Shown: positions 25,057 to 34,353, numbered from the stretch's first letter. The stretch: DNA of 61,910 bases from Pandoraea sp. (GCA_031291335.1 JARLJF010000196.1:1-61910), one strand, 5' to 3'. Numbers and translations are program-made. The notes: generated by a model from the letters alone, not told the origin.

Positions 25057-26859
25057 ATGTTTCGCAAGCAGACACTCGGCGTTTCGTTGACCGCCACAGC
25101 AGTACTCGCGGCGCTCACGATGACGCTCGCGGCCCACGCATCGGCGCCGGACAGCGCACCGGCTGCCCCTGCCGCGGCACCGTCCGATGCGCAGCCCACG
25201 GGCACTCCCGGCACGCCGAACGTCAAGGACCCGTATCTGGCCGGCTGGCTACGCCTCACGCCGGACCGTGAGCCCAAGCCGCTCAAGCCGGGCGTCGATT
25301 ACGGCATGGACCCGGCCACCGGTAAGTTCATCTGGCCGAAGGCCACGCCCGAAGTGCACAACGGCCAGCGCTTCCCCGGCGAACTGACCTCGTGGGACAA
25401 GAAGAGCTATGCGAAGAACGTGAAGGTACTGGCGTTCTACCCCGGTGTCGATTCGCCGTTCCATGCATGGAACAACATCGCGGACTTCAACGGCAAGCGT
25501 TACCTGTACATCCACGATCGCGACTATCTGCGCATCATGGACGTGACCGATCCGGCCAACGGCAAGGTCGTGTATTCGAAGGGCGGCGTGTGGGGGCCAA
25601 AGGGATCGAGCGAGAAGTTCGACCCGAACAACGTTCAGGACTATCTGGGCGGCGCCACCATCGTGTGGAACAAGAAGCTGGGCAAGCCGATTCTCGTGGC
25701 GTCGTTCGAAATCGGCCGCTATGGCCTGATGACGGACAAGTCGAAGCAACCCGACAAGGTGGCCGCACAGCGCAACTACAACTCGCTCAAGGGCTTCAAG
25801 GTTTTCGAGATGGATGGGCCGTTGCCCACCGACTGGAAGCTGATTGCCACGCGCACGACCGACTACAAGCATCCGAATGCGCCGGTCGGTCAGCAGCAGG
25901 GCTCGGGCTCGCTGGATTCACCGGAGTTCTACGGCGGCAAGTACATGATTCTCTCGGCCGCGCCGGACGACAGCTACGCGCTGTCGGAATACCCGAACTA
26001 TCTCTACTCGCCGGGCTATCAGGTGTGGGATATGTCGGACCCGGCCAATCCGAAGTTCCTCTCGCAGATCTCGGTGCCGGGGCAGATTCTCGGCAACGCG
26101 GAGCATGAGCAGGCCTATTTGCAGAATGCGCGCGCGGGCAACCGCACGTCGTGGATGGGCTCGCGCATGCCGATCTTCCTGCCCAAGCCGTTGGAGCAGG
26201 GCGGCAAGGTCGGCTTTGGTGCAATGGGTGGTCTGGGACTGTGGTCGTTCGATCTGTCTGATCCGCTGCATCCGAAGGTGCTGGGCAACGTGAACACCGC
26301 GCCGAGTTTCGCGGGCACGGAGTACGACAACGCCGACGTGAGCCAGTACGAGCGCACGGGTTACGTGCTCACCAGCGGCTATCCGATGAACCGCGACTGC
26401 TACGAGCCGTACAAGGACATCTTCGTGGTCGATGCACGCAACCCCGCGAAGATGAAGGTCGCGGCGAAGTTGCCCGAGCCGGAAGTGCCGGAAGGCGCGC
26501 CGTTCACGAGCTTCTGCCAACGTGGCGGCAACTACGGTCCGAAGCGCTCGAACTCGATCGGTCAGCCTGGAACGTGGCGTCAGGGGGTGGTGCCGTACTC
26601 GTTCTACAACGCCGGTGTGCAGATTTTCGATGTAAAGGATCCGGCCAAGCCGCACATTGCCGGTTACTTCGTGCCGGGTCTGGCCGACGAGACCGAACTG
26701 CCGGTCTACACGCTGGGCAAGGGGGTATTCGCGATGTACACCGAGTACGACCGCAACATCATGTGGGCCTTCACCGAGAACGGTGCCTACGCGCTGTCGA
26801 GCCCGCTGCTGGGTGAGCCGGTGATGGGAGCGCCGGCGAAACCCTGGCCGGCACGGTAA
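25057..26859 (+). CDS. Exported beta-propeller-like protein with LVIVD-type repeats
   Basis: A 600-residue protein with a signal peptide (about residues 1-29), then an Ala/Pro linker. The body carries at least four copies of a unit of the type (V/I)(F/W)D(M/V)(S/K/T)DP(A/L)xPK, seen in IMDVTDPANGK, VWDMSDPANPK, FDLSDPLHPK and IFDVKDPAKPH. Such LVIVD-type blades form surface or periplasmic beta-propellers. Cysteines near NRDCYEP and SFCQRGG could form a disulfide. AAGGAGG precedes the ATG. It follows the porin in one transcript that ends at the strong terminator at 26950. It may bind or chemically open the island's substrate outside the cytoplasm. I recognise no catalytic motif. Confidence 0.7.
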   Translation: MFRKQTLGVSLTATAVLAALTMTLAAHASAPDSAPAAPAAAPSDAQPTGTPGTPNVKDPYLAGWLRLTPDREPKPLKPGVDYGMDPATGKFIWPKATPEVHNGQRFPGELTSWDKKSYAKNVKVLAFYPGVDSPFHAWNNIADFNGKRYLYIHDRDYLRIMDVTDPANGKVVYSKGGVWGPKGSSEKFDPNNVQDYLGGATIVWNKKLGKPILVASFEIGRYGLMTDKSKQPDKVAAQRNYNSLKGFKVFEMDGPLPTDWKLIATRTTDYKHPNAPVGQQQGSGSLDSPEFYGGKYMILSAAPDDSYALSEYPNYLYSPGYQVWDMSDPANPKFLSQISVPGQILGNAEHEQAYLQNARAGNRTSWMGSRMPIFLPKPLEQGGKVGFGAMGGLGLWSFDLSDPLHPKVLGNVNTAPSFAGTEYDNADVSQYERTGYVLTSGYPMNRDCYEPYKDIFVVDARNPAKMKVAAKLPEPEVPEGAPFTSFCQRGGNYGPKRSNSIGQPGTWRQGVVPYSFYNAGVQIFDVKDPAKPHIAGYFVPGLADETELPVYTLGKGVFAMYTEYDRNIMWAFTENGAYALSSPLLGEPVMGAPAKPWPAR

Positions 26860-26949
26860 GCACTGCGGCAAGGCAAAGCCAGGGCGGCACGACACGTCGT
26901 GCCGTCACCGCTGACGACTTCACAGGGCCTCCAAAGCGTGAAGTGTTTG

Positions 26950-26997
26950 AAGCGGGCAACCTCCGATGGTCTCCCGGTTGCCCGCTTATTTTTTATT
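26950..26997 (+). terminator. Strong intrinsic terminator after the propeller gene
   Basis: The 11-bp stem AAGCGGGCAAC (26950-26960) and GTTGCCCGCTT (26977-26987) is followed by ATTTTTTATT. It ends the rightward transcript just before the convergent dehydrogenase stop. Confidence 0.9.
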
Positions 26998-27005
26998 CGA
27001 ACGCT

Positions 27006-27998
27006 TTATCGCACGCCACCACGCGCGACGGTATCGCGGGTGCCGACCGTGTTGACGGCAGCAGGCAGCGGCGAGCCCGAGAGATGCGCGCGGATGTTGG
27101 CCAGCAGCAAATCGATCTGTGCCTGCAAGGCGGCGGGTGAGCGTCCCGAGACATGCGGGGTGAGTACCACGTTCTCGAGCATGCGCAAGGCTGACGGCAC
27201 TTCCGGCTCGTGCTCGAAGACGTCAAGGGCAGCGCCTGCAATGACGCCGTCGCAAAGCGCCTCGATCAACGCCACCGTGTCCACCACGCTGCCACGCGCC
27301 ACGTTCACGAGAAAGCCGTTCGCCCCTAGCCGCGCCAGTACATCGGCATTCACGAGGTGATGCGTGGCCGCCCCACCCGGGCAGGCAAGCACGAGAAAGT
27401 CGCTGGCGTCGGCCAGTGCGCCGATGTCGTTGTAATGACGCCAGCGGCAGTCCTGGCGAGGCGTGCGCGTGTGATAGCCGATCGACATGCCGAAGCCTTC
27501 GGCACGTGTGGCGATGGCCTGACCGATGTTGCCCAGACCGACGATGCCGAGGTGCGCGCCATGCAGCGTCGGGCGCGGCGCACGGTGCTTCGCCCAGCCA
27601 CCGCCTTTCACGGCGCGGTCGAGCGTGACGAGCCCGCGTGCGCTTGCGAGCAGGAGCGCGAGTGCGTGATCGGCCACGGTCTCGCCGTTGGTGTTGGGCG
27701 CGTGAGCAACGGCGATACCGCGTTCGGTCGCCGCCGCCACGTCGATGTTCTCGTAGCCGGCACCGAAGGCGCAGACGAGGGCGAGCTGCGGCAGGGCGTC
27801 CATTTGTGCGCCGGTGAAACCGGTCGTGCCGTTGGTCAGCACGATGCGCACGGCAGGGGACACACCGAGATCGGCAAGGTGTTCGAGGCACGTACCGTGC
27901 CCCTCCGTGTCGTGCACGAGCAAGCCCGCAGCCAGCAGTTGCCTGCGAGCGATCGGTTCCAGCGGAATGAGGTTGAGCAGCAGCGGAGCGTCGGTCAT
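27006..27998 (-). CDS. D-isomer-specific 2-hydroxyacid dehydrogenase
   Basis: A 330-residue NAD(P)-dependent dehydrogenase that interconverts a 2-keto acid and a D-2-hydroxy acid. The Rossmann loop GLGNIG is at 154-159. Catalytic residues R235 (NVARGSVVD), E264 (FEHEPE) and H282 (LTPHVSG) are all present. It is divergent from the FAH-family gene and shares its promoter with GTATACAT box 4. A glyoxylate/hydroxypyruvate reductase-like activity on the island's keto-acid product is plausible. AAGG precedes the ATG. Confidence 0.92.
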   Translation of the reverse strand: MTDAPLLLNLIPLEPIARRQLLAAGLLVHDTEGHGTCLEHLADLGVSPAVRIVLTNGTTGFTGAQMDALPQLALVCAFGAGYENIDVAAATERGIAVAHAPNTNGETVADHALALLLASARGLVTLDRAVKGGGWAKHRAPRPTLHGAHLGIVGLGNIGQAIATRAEGFGMSIGYHTRTPRQDCRWRHYNDIGALADASDFLVLACPGGAATHHLVNADVLARLGANGFLVNVARGSVVDTVALIEALCDGVIAGAALDVFEHEPEVPSALRMLENVVLTPHVSGRSPAALQAQIDLLLANIRAHLSGSPLPAAVNTVGTRDTVARGGVR

Positions 27999-28054
27999 AA
28001 GGGCCTTAATCGAGTCGATCGGAAGGATTGAAAAATAAAATACAAATCAGTTGC

Positions 28055-28068
28055 CATGTATACATATG
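28055..28068. promoter_or_regulatory. GTATACAT box 4 (dehydrogenase/FAH divergent promoter)
   Basis: CATGTATACATATG lies between divergent genes, 56 bp from the dehydrogenase start and 89 bp from the FAH start. It is a near-perfect palindrome. A half-like ATGTATTGTAT follows at 28071. Confidence 0.62.
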
Positions 28069-28157
28069 CTATGTATTGTATCTTCACATAGCAATCAAAA
28101 AGACAACCGATGCGAGAGATCGACGTCGGTTTCCCGAAGGAAGACAAGGAGGAAGGT

Positions 28158-29114
28158 GTGACCTGGTTTGGTATCGCAACTTATGAATCGCTGGCGCCGG
28201 GGGCAGGCGCTCAACGTCGTACGGCACTGGTGCAACATGGCCGTCTGTACGATCTGGAAGCCGTGCTGCGCCACATGGGCGCAGCCGCAGACGACGGCCT
28301 GCTGGCCGCGCAGGATCTGACGGCGTTGCTCTCGGACTGGTATGTCAACGGCGAAACGGTGAGCGCAGCGGTGCGCCAGGCGCTCGACGCCGGAGTGCCT
28401 GCGAAGGTCGGCGCGTTAGCGAGCACCGATTACCGCCTGTGCGTGCCTTATCAGCCGGGCCGCATCTTCGCGACGGCCTCGAATTACTACGAGCATGCGG
28501 CTGAAATGGGCACCAAGCTCGCGCCGCGCAGCGAGAGTTCGCCGTACATGTTCATGAAGGCAGAGACGAGCGTGACCGCGACAGGCACGGACGTGGTGCT
28601 GCCGCCGCACGCCGAGCGAGTGGACTGGGAGGTCGAGTTGGCGGTGGTGATCGGCCGTCCGGGACGCCATATTCCGGTGGAACAGGCACACGAATGGATC
28701 GCCGGCTACACGGTTATCAATGACGTCAGCGCGCGTGACCTGAATCGCCGCACCGACTATCCGTTCACGCACGACTGGTTTCGCGGCAAGAGTTTCGATA
28801 CCTTCGCTCCTCTGGGGCCGTGGTTTGTGCCGCGCGACGTCATTCGCGATCCCCAGAACCTGCGCATGACGCTGTCGGTGAACGGCGAAATGATGCAGGA
28901 CGACACGACGGCAGGGATGATCTTCAACATTGCGGAGCAGATCGCCTACCTGTCCGGCATTCTTACGCTCAAGCCCGGCGATCTGATCGCCACGGGCACG
29001 CCGACCGGCGTGGGCATGGGACGTGGCGTGTATCTCAAGGCGGGTGACGTGATGGTGGCGGGCATCGAGGGCATTGGTGCCATCGAGAACCGCGTCGTGG
29101 CACAGCGCAAATAA
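28158..29114 (+). CDS. Fumarylacetoacetate hydrolase-family protein
   Basis: A 318-residue FAH-fold enzyme. Metal-ligand acidic residues lie in VDWEVELAVVIG and in VINDVSARD. The catalytic core (GRIFATASNYYEHA to GIGAIENRV) fills the last two thirds, after an N-terminal beta domain. GTG 28158 is the likely start, with AAGGAGG 5 nt upstream. An ATG at 28110 in the same frame has no ribosome site. The family cleaves or hydrates acylpyruvates and ring-cleavage products, which fits a VOC dioxygenase nearby. It opens a seven-gene rightward run with an ABC importer. Confidence 0.88.
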   Translation: MTWFGIATYESLAPGAGAQRRTALVQHGRLYDLEAVLRHMGAAADDGLLAAQDLTALLSDWYVNGETVSAAVRQALDAGVPAKVGALASTDYRLCVPYQPGRIFATASNYYEHAAEMGTKLAPRSESSPYMFMKAETSVTATGTDVVLPPHAERVDWEVELAVVIGRPGRHIPVEQAHEWIAGYTVINDVSARDLNRRTDYPFTHDWFRGKSFDTFAPLGPWFVPRDVIRDPQNLRMTLSVNGEMMQDDTTAGMIFNIAEQIAYLSGILTLKPGDLIATGTPTGVGMGRGVYLKAGDVMVAGIEGIGAIENRVVAQRK

Positions 29115-29151
29115 CAAAGGCCGCTCATGTGGCGGTCAGGAGGAGGCAGCA

Positions 29152-30177
29152 ATGCAGCAGTGGCAGTGGGCAACGCGCTGGTGGAAGGCGCTCGCATGTG
29201 CCGGAGCGATCGGAGCTGTGGGCGCGAGTGCCCTGTGGGCGACCCCGGTCGCCGCGCAGGAGAAAGTGAAGTTCAACCTCTCATGGCTGCCGCAGGGCAG
29301 TACCGGCGGCGTGCTCGTCGCTATCAACAAGGGCTACTACCGCGAGGCAGGACTGGAGGTCTCGGCGATCGTTGGCCACGGCGGGCAGCGCACCGTCAAT
29401 GAAGTCGACCAGGGCCTGTTCGAATTCGGCTACGGCGATCCGATCAGCGTGATGCTCAACCGGGCGCAGGGCGGCAAGACGAAGATGGTCGGTTCGATCA
29501 ACGCCGTCTGGCCCGGGGCGATCTGCTACCTCGCCAAACCCGGCCGGACCATTTCGAAGCCCGCCGATCTGAAAGGATTGTCGATGGGCGGCGGCGGGGC
29601 CTCGCCGTTGCAGAACATTGTGCCGGCGTGGCTGAAGGCCAATGGCTTGCCGCCGACCTCGGTCAAGCTGCTGCGACTCGATCCGTCGACGATCAATCCG
29701 TCGTTCCTGCAAGGCCGCGTGGACCTGACCGAATGCTGGGAAGGCGCCAACCTGCCGGTGCTCAAGTCGCTCGCCGCGAAGCAGGGCCGCGAGATCGGCT
29801 CGCTGCGCTACCGCGACTTCGGGCTGGATATGGTGGGCAACGGCATTGTCACGACCGAGAAGATGATTGCGCAGAAGCCGGACGTGGTGCGTCGCTTCGT
29901 GCAGGCGACCTATCGGGGCTATGCGTGGATGCGTGAGCATCCCGAGGAGTCGGCGGGCGTGATCGCCTCGCAGTATCCGATGCTCGACAAGCAGGTCATG
30001 GTCGAACAGATCCGCCAGATCGGCGCGCTGGAGAACGACCGCGAGACACAGGGACACAAGCCGGGCTGGTTGCCGGTGCCGCGTATGGAGTCCACCGCGA
30101 AGTTCGTTCGCGATGCCTTCAACCTGGCGCCTGCGCTCAAGGCCACCGACATTTACACCAACCAGTTCGTCGAGTGA
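29152..30177 (+). CDS. ABC transporter substrate-binding protein, NMT1/SsuA type
   Basis: A 341-residue periplasmic binding protein with a signal peptide ending near residue 36 (ATPVAAQEKV). The core starts FNLSWLPQGSTGGVLVAINKGYYREAGLEV, read here in two parts, as in nitrate/taurine/pyrimidine-precursor binders. GGAGGAGGC precedes the ATG at 29152. It lies 37 bp after the FAH gene and ahead of a permease and ATPase, so it gives the importer its specificity. Ligands of this family are small sulfonates, nitriles or aromatic anions. The true ligand is unknown. Confidence 0.9.
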   Translation: MQQWQWATRWWKALACAGAIGAVGASALWATPVAAQEKVKFNLSWLPQGSTGGVLVAINKGYYREAGLEVSAIVGHGGQRTVNEVDQGLFEFGYGDPISVMLNRAQGGKTKMVGSINAVWPGAICYLAKPGRTISKPADLKGLSMGGGGASPLQNIVPAWLKANGLPPTSVKLLRLDPSTINPSFLQGRVDLTECWEGANLPVLKSLAAKQGREIGSLRYRDFGLDMVGNGIVTTEKMIAQKPDVVRRFVQATYRGYAWMREHPEESAGVIASQYPMLDKQVMVEQIRQIGALENDRETQGHKPGWLPVPRMESTAKFVRDAFNLAPALKATDIYTNQFVE

Positions 30178-30211
30178 CGGTCTCTGAACCGTTGCAATGC
30201 AAGGAGTCGAG

Positions 30212-30769
30212 ATGACAAGCCCCAAACCCAAGCTCAACCCGAAGCGACTCGGCCATCTGGTACTGGTCGTGCGCGATATCCAGAAGTCGGCGAAGTTCTA
30301 CACCGAAGTGCTCGGCCTGACGGTCTCCGACTGGATTGGCGACCAGATGGTGTTCTTGCGTGCCGGCACCGATCACCACGATCTGGCCCTGTCCCAGATT
30401 CCGAAGGACTCGGCCGACATTGACGATTTGCCGCGCTACGGCCGTCCCGGCATGGAGCACTTCTCGTATCTGGTCGACAGCGTCGAGGAGATGGAGCAGG
30501 CCGTGGAGGTACTGCGTGCGCATGACGTCGAGATCGTGCGCGGCATCGGCCGGCACGGCCCGGGTGCGAACTACTTCCTGGTGTTCAAGGACCCGGACGG
30601 CAACAACGTCGAGCTGTATTGCGAGATGACGCAGATCGATGACGCGCATCCGTATGAAGCGAAGGTGTGGGAGCGCTCGATCGAGAGCTTCGACCGATTC
30701 CGCTTCGAGCGTTTCGTCGTGCCGCCCCCGCCGGGCATGGTCAAGGACAAGTCGGGCGGCAAGGCCTAG
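30212..30769 (+). CDS. VOC-family enzyme, probable type I extradiol dioxygenase or glyoxalase-like
   Basis: A 185-residue single-chain VOC protein. The complete metal triad is visible: H15 (LGHLVLVV), H83 (MEHFSYLVD) and E134 (NNVELYCEM). This arrangement suits Fe(II)/Mn(II)-dependent extradiol dioxygenases as well as glyoxalases. AAGGAG lies 5 nt before ATG 30212; an upstream in-frame ATG at 30197 has no site. It sits inside the ABC importer operon between binding protein and permease, an unusual place that ties the enzyme to the imported compound. Confidence 0.85.
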   Translation: MTSPKPKLNPKRLGHLVLVVRDIQKSAKFYTEVLGLTVSDWIGDQMVFLRAGTDHHDLALSQIPKDSADIDDLPRYGRPGMEHFSYLVDSVEEMEQAVEVLRAHDVEIVRGIGRHGPGANYFLVFKDPDGNNVELYCEMTQIDDAHPYEAKVWERSIESFDRFRFERFVVPPPPGMVKDKSGGKA

Positions 30770-30796
30770 CGCCCGACATTGCGGAGGAGACATCAA

Positions 30797-31540
30797 ATGA
30801 AACGCATCGCACAGACGATCGTATTTTGGGGCGTACTGCTCGCCCTGTGGGAAATGGCGGTGACTTACTTCAAGGTGCAGTCGTACCTGATGCCACCGCC
30901 ATCGGCAATCTTTCGCGCTGCGTGGGAAGTGCATCCGCAGATGCTGGCCGATACGTGGGTCACGACCGTCGAAGTGCTGACCGGCTTCGTGGCGGCAGTG
31001 GCGGGCGGTCTTGTGATGGGCGTCGTCATCAGCTACAGCGCGTTTGCACGTCGCACGCTGTACCCGCTCGTGACCGCGTTGCAGAGCATGCCGAAGATCG
31101 CCCTCGCGCCGCTGATGATCGTGTGGTTCGGGTATGGCTTCGGATCAAAGCTGGCGTCGACCTTCCTGTTCGCGTTCTTCCCGGTCGTGGTGGCGACGAT
31201 GGGTGGACTCGCCTCGGTTGCACGCAATCTCGACGAGCACTTCCGTGCCCTCGGCGCGAGTCCGTGGGACACCTTCTGGCGTCTGTATCTGCCGGCGGCG
31301 CTGCCCGCATTCGCCGACGGCCTCAAGATCGCCATGCCGCTCGCGGTGATCGGCGCCATCGTCGGCGAGTTCATCGGTTCGGAGGAAGGGCTGGGGCATC
31401 TGATCGTGTTCGCATCGGCGGCGGCACGCACCGATGTGATGTTCGCCGCCATTCTCATGGTGACGCTGCTGGCCGTGGTGCTTTATTGGGCGATTGAGCG
31501 TCTGGCGCGCTTTGTCTGGTGGCGGGGGATCAACGTATGA
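30797..31540 (+). CDS. ABC transporter permease (SsuC/TauC type)
   Basis: A 247-residue inner-membrane permease with about six hydrophobic segments. The EAA-type coupling motif is clear (EHFRALGASPWDTFWRLYLPAALP, residues about 150-173). GGAGGAGA precedes ATG 30797. Its stop overlaps the ATPase ATG (ATGA). Works with the binding protein at 29152 and the ATPase at 31537. Confidence 0.93.
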   Translation: MKRIAQTIVFWGVLLALWEMAVTYFKVQSYLMPPPSAIFRAAWEVHPQMLADTWVTTVEVLTGFVAAVAGGLVMGVVISYSAFARRTLYPLVTALQSMPKIALAPLMIVWFGYGFGSKLASTFLFAFFPVVVATMGGLASVARNLDEHFRALGASPWDTFWRLYLPAALPAFADGLKIAMPLAVIGAIVGEFIGSEEGLGHLIVFASAAARTDVMFAAILMVTLLAVVLYWAIERLARFVWWRGINV

Positions 31541-32412
31541 ATACCGTGAAGACTGTGACGCAACTCCACGCGACGCGTTCTGCCGGTCAACCGCCGCAAT
31601 CCGGGCAGACGGACGAGGCACCGGCGACGGCCGCGCAGCCGCAGAGCGCCATGATCGAAGTGCGTCATATCGACAAGACGTTCGCCGCCAAGCAGCGCAA
31701 GGCTTCGCCGATCCGGATTCTTGACGACGTGTCGCTCTCGATTGCGGATCGCGAGTTCGTGTCGATTCTCGGGGCGAGCGGTTGCGGCAAAAGCACGCTG
31801 CTGCGTATCGTGGCGGGGCTCGTGCCGCACGATGGCGGTGAGGTGCGTGTCGCGGGACAGCGCGTGTCGCGTCCCGTCCCCGAGATCGGCGTGGTGTTCC
31901 AGACGAGCAACATGTTGCCGTGGCTCACCGTGCGGCAAAACCTGCTGCTCGGCACTCGCCTGCGCAAGATTCCGAAGGAGAAGAGCGAACCGCGTGTAAG
32001 CGCCTTGCTCGAGATGCTGGGGCTCGCGCAATTCGCGGACCATCATCCGCATGAACTGTCCGGCGGCATGCGTCAGCGCGCGTCGATCGGCCAGATTCTG
32101 GCGCTTGAGCCGAAGGTGTTGCTCATGGACGAACCGTTCGGCGCGCTCGATGCGCTCACACGCGACAACCTGAACGTCGAACTGCTGCGCATCTGGCAGG
32201 AGCACCGGCAAACGGTGTTGCTCGTCACGCACAGCATCGAGGAGGCCGTGTTTCTGTCCGACCGGGTCATCGTGATGTCGGCGCGCCCGGGCAAGATCCA
32301 GCAGGAGGTCGTCATCGACCTGCCGCGCCCGCGTTCGCCGCAAACGATCAAGCAGCATCCGCGTTACGCCGAGTACATCGCGCAGCTCTCGCAGTTGATG
32401 GGAGTCTATTGA
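31537..32412 (+). CDS. ABC transporter ATP-binding protein (SsuB/TauB type)
   Basis: A 291-residue ATPase. Walker A is GASGCGKST near residue 84, the signature is LSGGMRQRASIG, Walker B is VLLMDEPF and the switch His lies in VTHSIEEA. An extra N-terminal tail of about 40 residues (Gln/Ala-rich) precedes the domain. Its start overlaps the permease stop and its own stop overlaps the next start, so the whole block is translationally coupled. It energises uptake by the importer. Confidence 0.94.
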   Translation: MNTVKTVTQLHATRSAGQPPQSGQTDEAPATAAQPQSAMIEVRHIDKTFAAKQRKASPIRILDDVSLSIADREFVSILGASGCGKSTLLRIVAGLVPHDGGEVRVAGQRVSRPVPEIGVVFQTSNMLPWLTVRQNLLLGTRLRKIPKEKSEPRVSALLEMLGLAQFADHHPHELSGGMRQRASIGQILALEPKVLLMDEPFGALDALTRDNLNVELLRIWQEHRQTVLLVTHSIEEAVFLSDRVIVMSARPGKIQQEVVIDLPRPRSPQTIKQHPRYAEYIAQLSQLMGVY

Positions 32413-33356
32413 TGACCGGGCAGACGTTCCAGGCGAGGGCCGCCAAGTGGGAGGAGGCGCGGGCGCATATGCGCGCGCTCGGCCCTCGCTGGGCGGACGA
32501 TATCGCCGCCGGTCGACGTGCGGTGCTCGAGACCTACACACCGCTGCTGGCACAGACGCCGGCCGAGGGTTATACCGTTGTGCGTGATCTGGCCTACGGC
32601 CCGCATGCGCGGCATCGGCTCGACGTCTATCGTCCTGACGCCGTGACCGATGGCCCGGCGCCCATCGTGGTGTTCGTCCACGGTGGCGGGTTCGTTCGGG
32701 GCGACATGAACGCGAACGCGCAGATCTACGGCAACGTGCCGCGGTATTTCGCGCGTCATGGCTGCGTGGCGGTCAACGTAGAGTATCGGCTCGCGCCCGA
32801 AGCGCCGTTCCCGGGCGGGGCGCTGGACGTCGGCGCCGCCATGCAGTGGGTGCGCGAGCACATCGGCGAGTACGCGGGCGAGGGCGGGGCTGACCTGTCG
32901 CGCGTTCTGCTGATCGGTCATTCGGCGGGCGGCTCGCATGTGGCGAGCTACCTGTGCGATCCGCGCGTGCGGCCCGCGCAACCCGAAGTCGCCGGTACCG
33001 TGCTGATCAGTGCGCGTCTGCGGGCCGACGTGCTGTCGGACAATCCGAACGCGCCGGGTGTCGTCGCGTACTACGGCAATGACCCCGCGCGTCACGAATC
33101 CGACGCGCCGATGGCCCATGCAGACGCCATGCCAGTGCCCGTGATGGTGGTGGTCGCGGAGTTCGAGAATCCCCATCTCGATACCTACGCGCTCGAGTTC
33201 TGTCACCGTCTGGCCCAACGAGACGGCCGTGCGCCGCGCTTGCGTCAGGTGCGCGATCACAACCATACGTCGGTCGTCGCACACATCGATTCCGGCGACG
33301 ACTCGCTGGGCCGCGAAATTCTGCAATTCCTGCACGAAATCAACCCATCGCCCTGA
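32412..33356 (+). CDS. HSL-type alpha/beta-hydrolase (esterase)
   Basis: A 314-residue cytoplasmic esterase. The oxyanion motif HGGG is at 90-93 and the nucleophile is S171 in GHSAGGS. The probable catalytic His lies in DHNHTSVV. This is the hormone-sensitive-lipase/BD-FAE-like layout, acting on short-chain or aromatic esters, or on arylformamide-like bonds. Its ATG overlaps the ATPase stop by one base, so the imported compound is likely an ester or amide that this enzyme opens first. Confidence 0.88.
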   Translation: MTGQTFQARAAKWEEARAHMRALGPRWADDIAAGRRAVLETYTPLLAQTPAEGYTVVRDLAYGPHARHRLDVYRPDAVTDGPAPIVVFVHGGGFVRGDMNANAQIYGNVPRYFARHGCVAVNVEYRLAPEAPFPGGALDVGAAMQWVREHIGEYAGEGGADLSRVLLIGHSAGGSHVASYLCDPRVRPAQPEVAGTVLISARLRADVLSDNPNAPGVVAYYGNDPARHESDAPMAHADAMPVPVMVVVAEFENPHLDTYALEFCHRLAQRDGRAPRLRQVRDHNHTSVVAHIDSGDDSLGREILQFLHEINPSP

Positions 33357-33441
33357 TGCGGTCCGCGTCTGCCTGAGTGACTGAGCCGCAAGGCTCGGCG
33401 CAGGCAGCGCCTTCCTCCCTTTCTCCCTCTTAGGAACTGTC

Positions 33442-34347
33442 ATGGTCGATCACGAATTGACCGGGGCGTTTGCGCCCGTCGTCACGCCGTTTCACGCGGA
33501 TCTGACGCCGGATGCCCCCCGTTTTCTTGCGCATTGCGAATGGTTGCTTTCCCACGGTGTGGGCCTGGCCCCGTTCGGCACCAACAGTGAAGCGAACTCG
33601 CTTGGCGTCAGCGAGCGCGTGGCGCTGCTCGAGCATCTGGTCGATCACGGACTCGACGCGCGCCGTATGCTGCCGGGCACGGGCTGCTGCTCGGTGCCCG
33701 AGACGGTCGCGCTGACGCGTCACGCCGTGGCGCGCGGTTGTGCCGGTGTGCTCATGCTGCCGCCGTTCTTCTACAAAGGCATTACCGATGACGGCTTGTA
33801 CGACTACTACGCCCGTGTGATCGATCAAGTGGGCGACGCCCGTTTGCGGCTGTACCTCTATCACATCCCGGCGCTCTCGGGCGTGCCGATCACGTTGCCC
33901 GTGATCGAGCGGCTGATTCGCGACTTCCCCCAGACCGTCGTCGGCATCAAGGACAGCTCGGGCGATTGGAACAACCTGAGCGCGATGCTCGACGCGTTCC
34001 CCGGCTTCGGCATCTTCCCGGCGTCGGAGTCGCTGGTGTCGCGTGCGTCGGCCAAGGGGGCGAAGGGCTGTATCTCCGCGACGGTCAACATCAACCCGCA
34101 GCTCATCGGGCGCTTGTGCCGTGAGTGGGCCGGTAGCGAGGGGACGACATTGCAGGCGCAGGCCGACGCCGTTCGCGGCATTGTCCAGTCCTTCCCGATG
34201 ATTCCGGCGCTCAAGGCGGTGCTGGCGTCGCATCGCGACGATCCGGCATGGACGCAGTTGCGCCCGCCGCTCACGCGGCTGACAAGCGAACAACACGAGC
34301 GGCTGCATGCGCAGTTGGCCGCTTGCGGTTTCGCGTTGCCGGGTTAA
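33442..34347 (+). CDS. DapA-family (class I Schiff-base) aldolase/dehydratase
   Basis: A 301-residue TIM-barrel enzyme. The Schiff-base lysine is K170 (VVGIKDSSGDW) and the barrel tyrosine Y140 (YLYHIP); the phosphate-like loop GTNSE is at 47-51. The family includes dihydrodipicolinate synthase, 2-keto-3-deoxy sugar-acid aldolases and hydratase-aldolases of aromatic pathways. The lack of lysine genes nearby favours a catabolic aldolase. AGGA precedes the ATG. It follows the esterase by 85 bp and may cleave the keto acid made by the VOC and FAH enzymes. Confidence 0.87.
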   Translation: MVDHELTGAFAPVVTPFHADLTPDAPRFLAHCEWLLSHGVGLAPFGTNSEANSLGVSERVALLEHLVDHGLDARRMLPGTGCCSVPETVALTRHAVARGCAGVLMLPPFFYKGITDDGLYDYYARVIDQVGDARLRLYLYHIPALSGVPITLPVIERLIRDFPQTVVGIKDSSGDWNNLSAMLDAFPGFGIFPASESLVSRASAKGAKGCISATVNINPQLIGRLCREWAGSEGTTLQAQADAVRGIVQSFPMIPALKAVLASHRDDPAWTQLRPPLTRLTSEQHERLHAQLAACGFALPG

Positions 34348-34353
34348 GCCGTC

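Noticed and set aside
26886..26903. GGCACGAC-AC-GTCGTGCC repeat after the propeller gene as operator
   Set aside because: It lies downstream of the stop and near the terminator, with no promoter next to it, so it is more likely part of 3' RNA structure.
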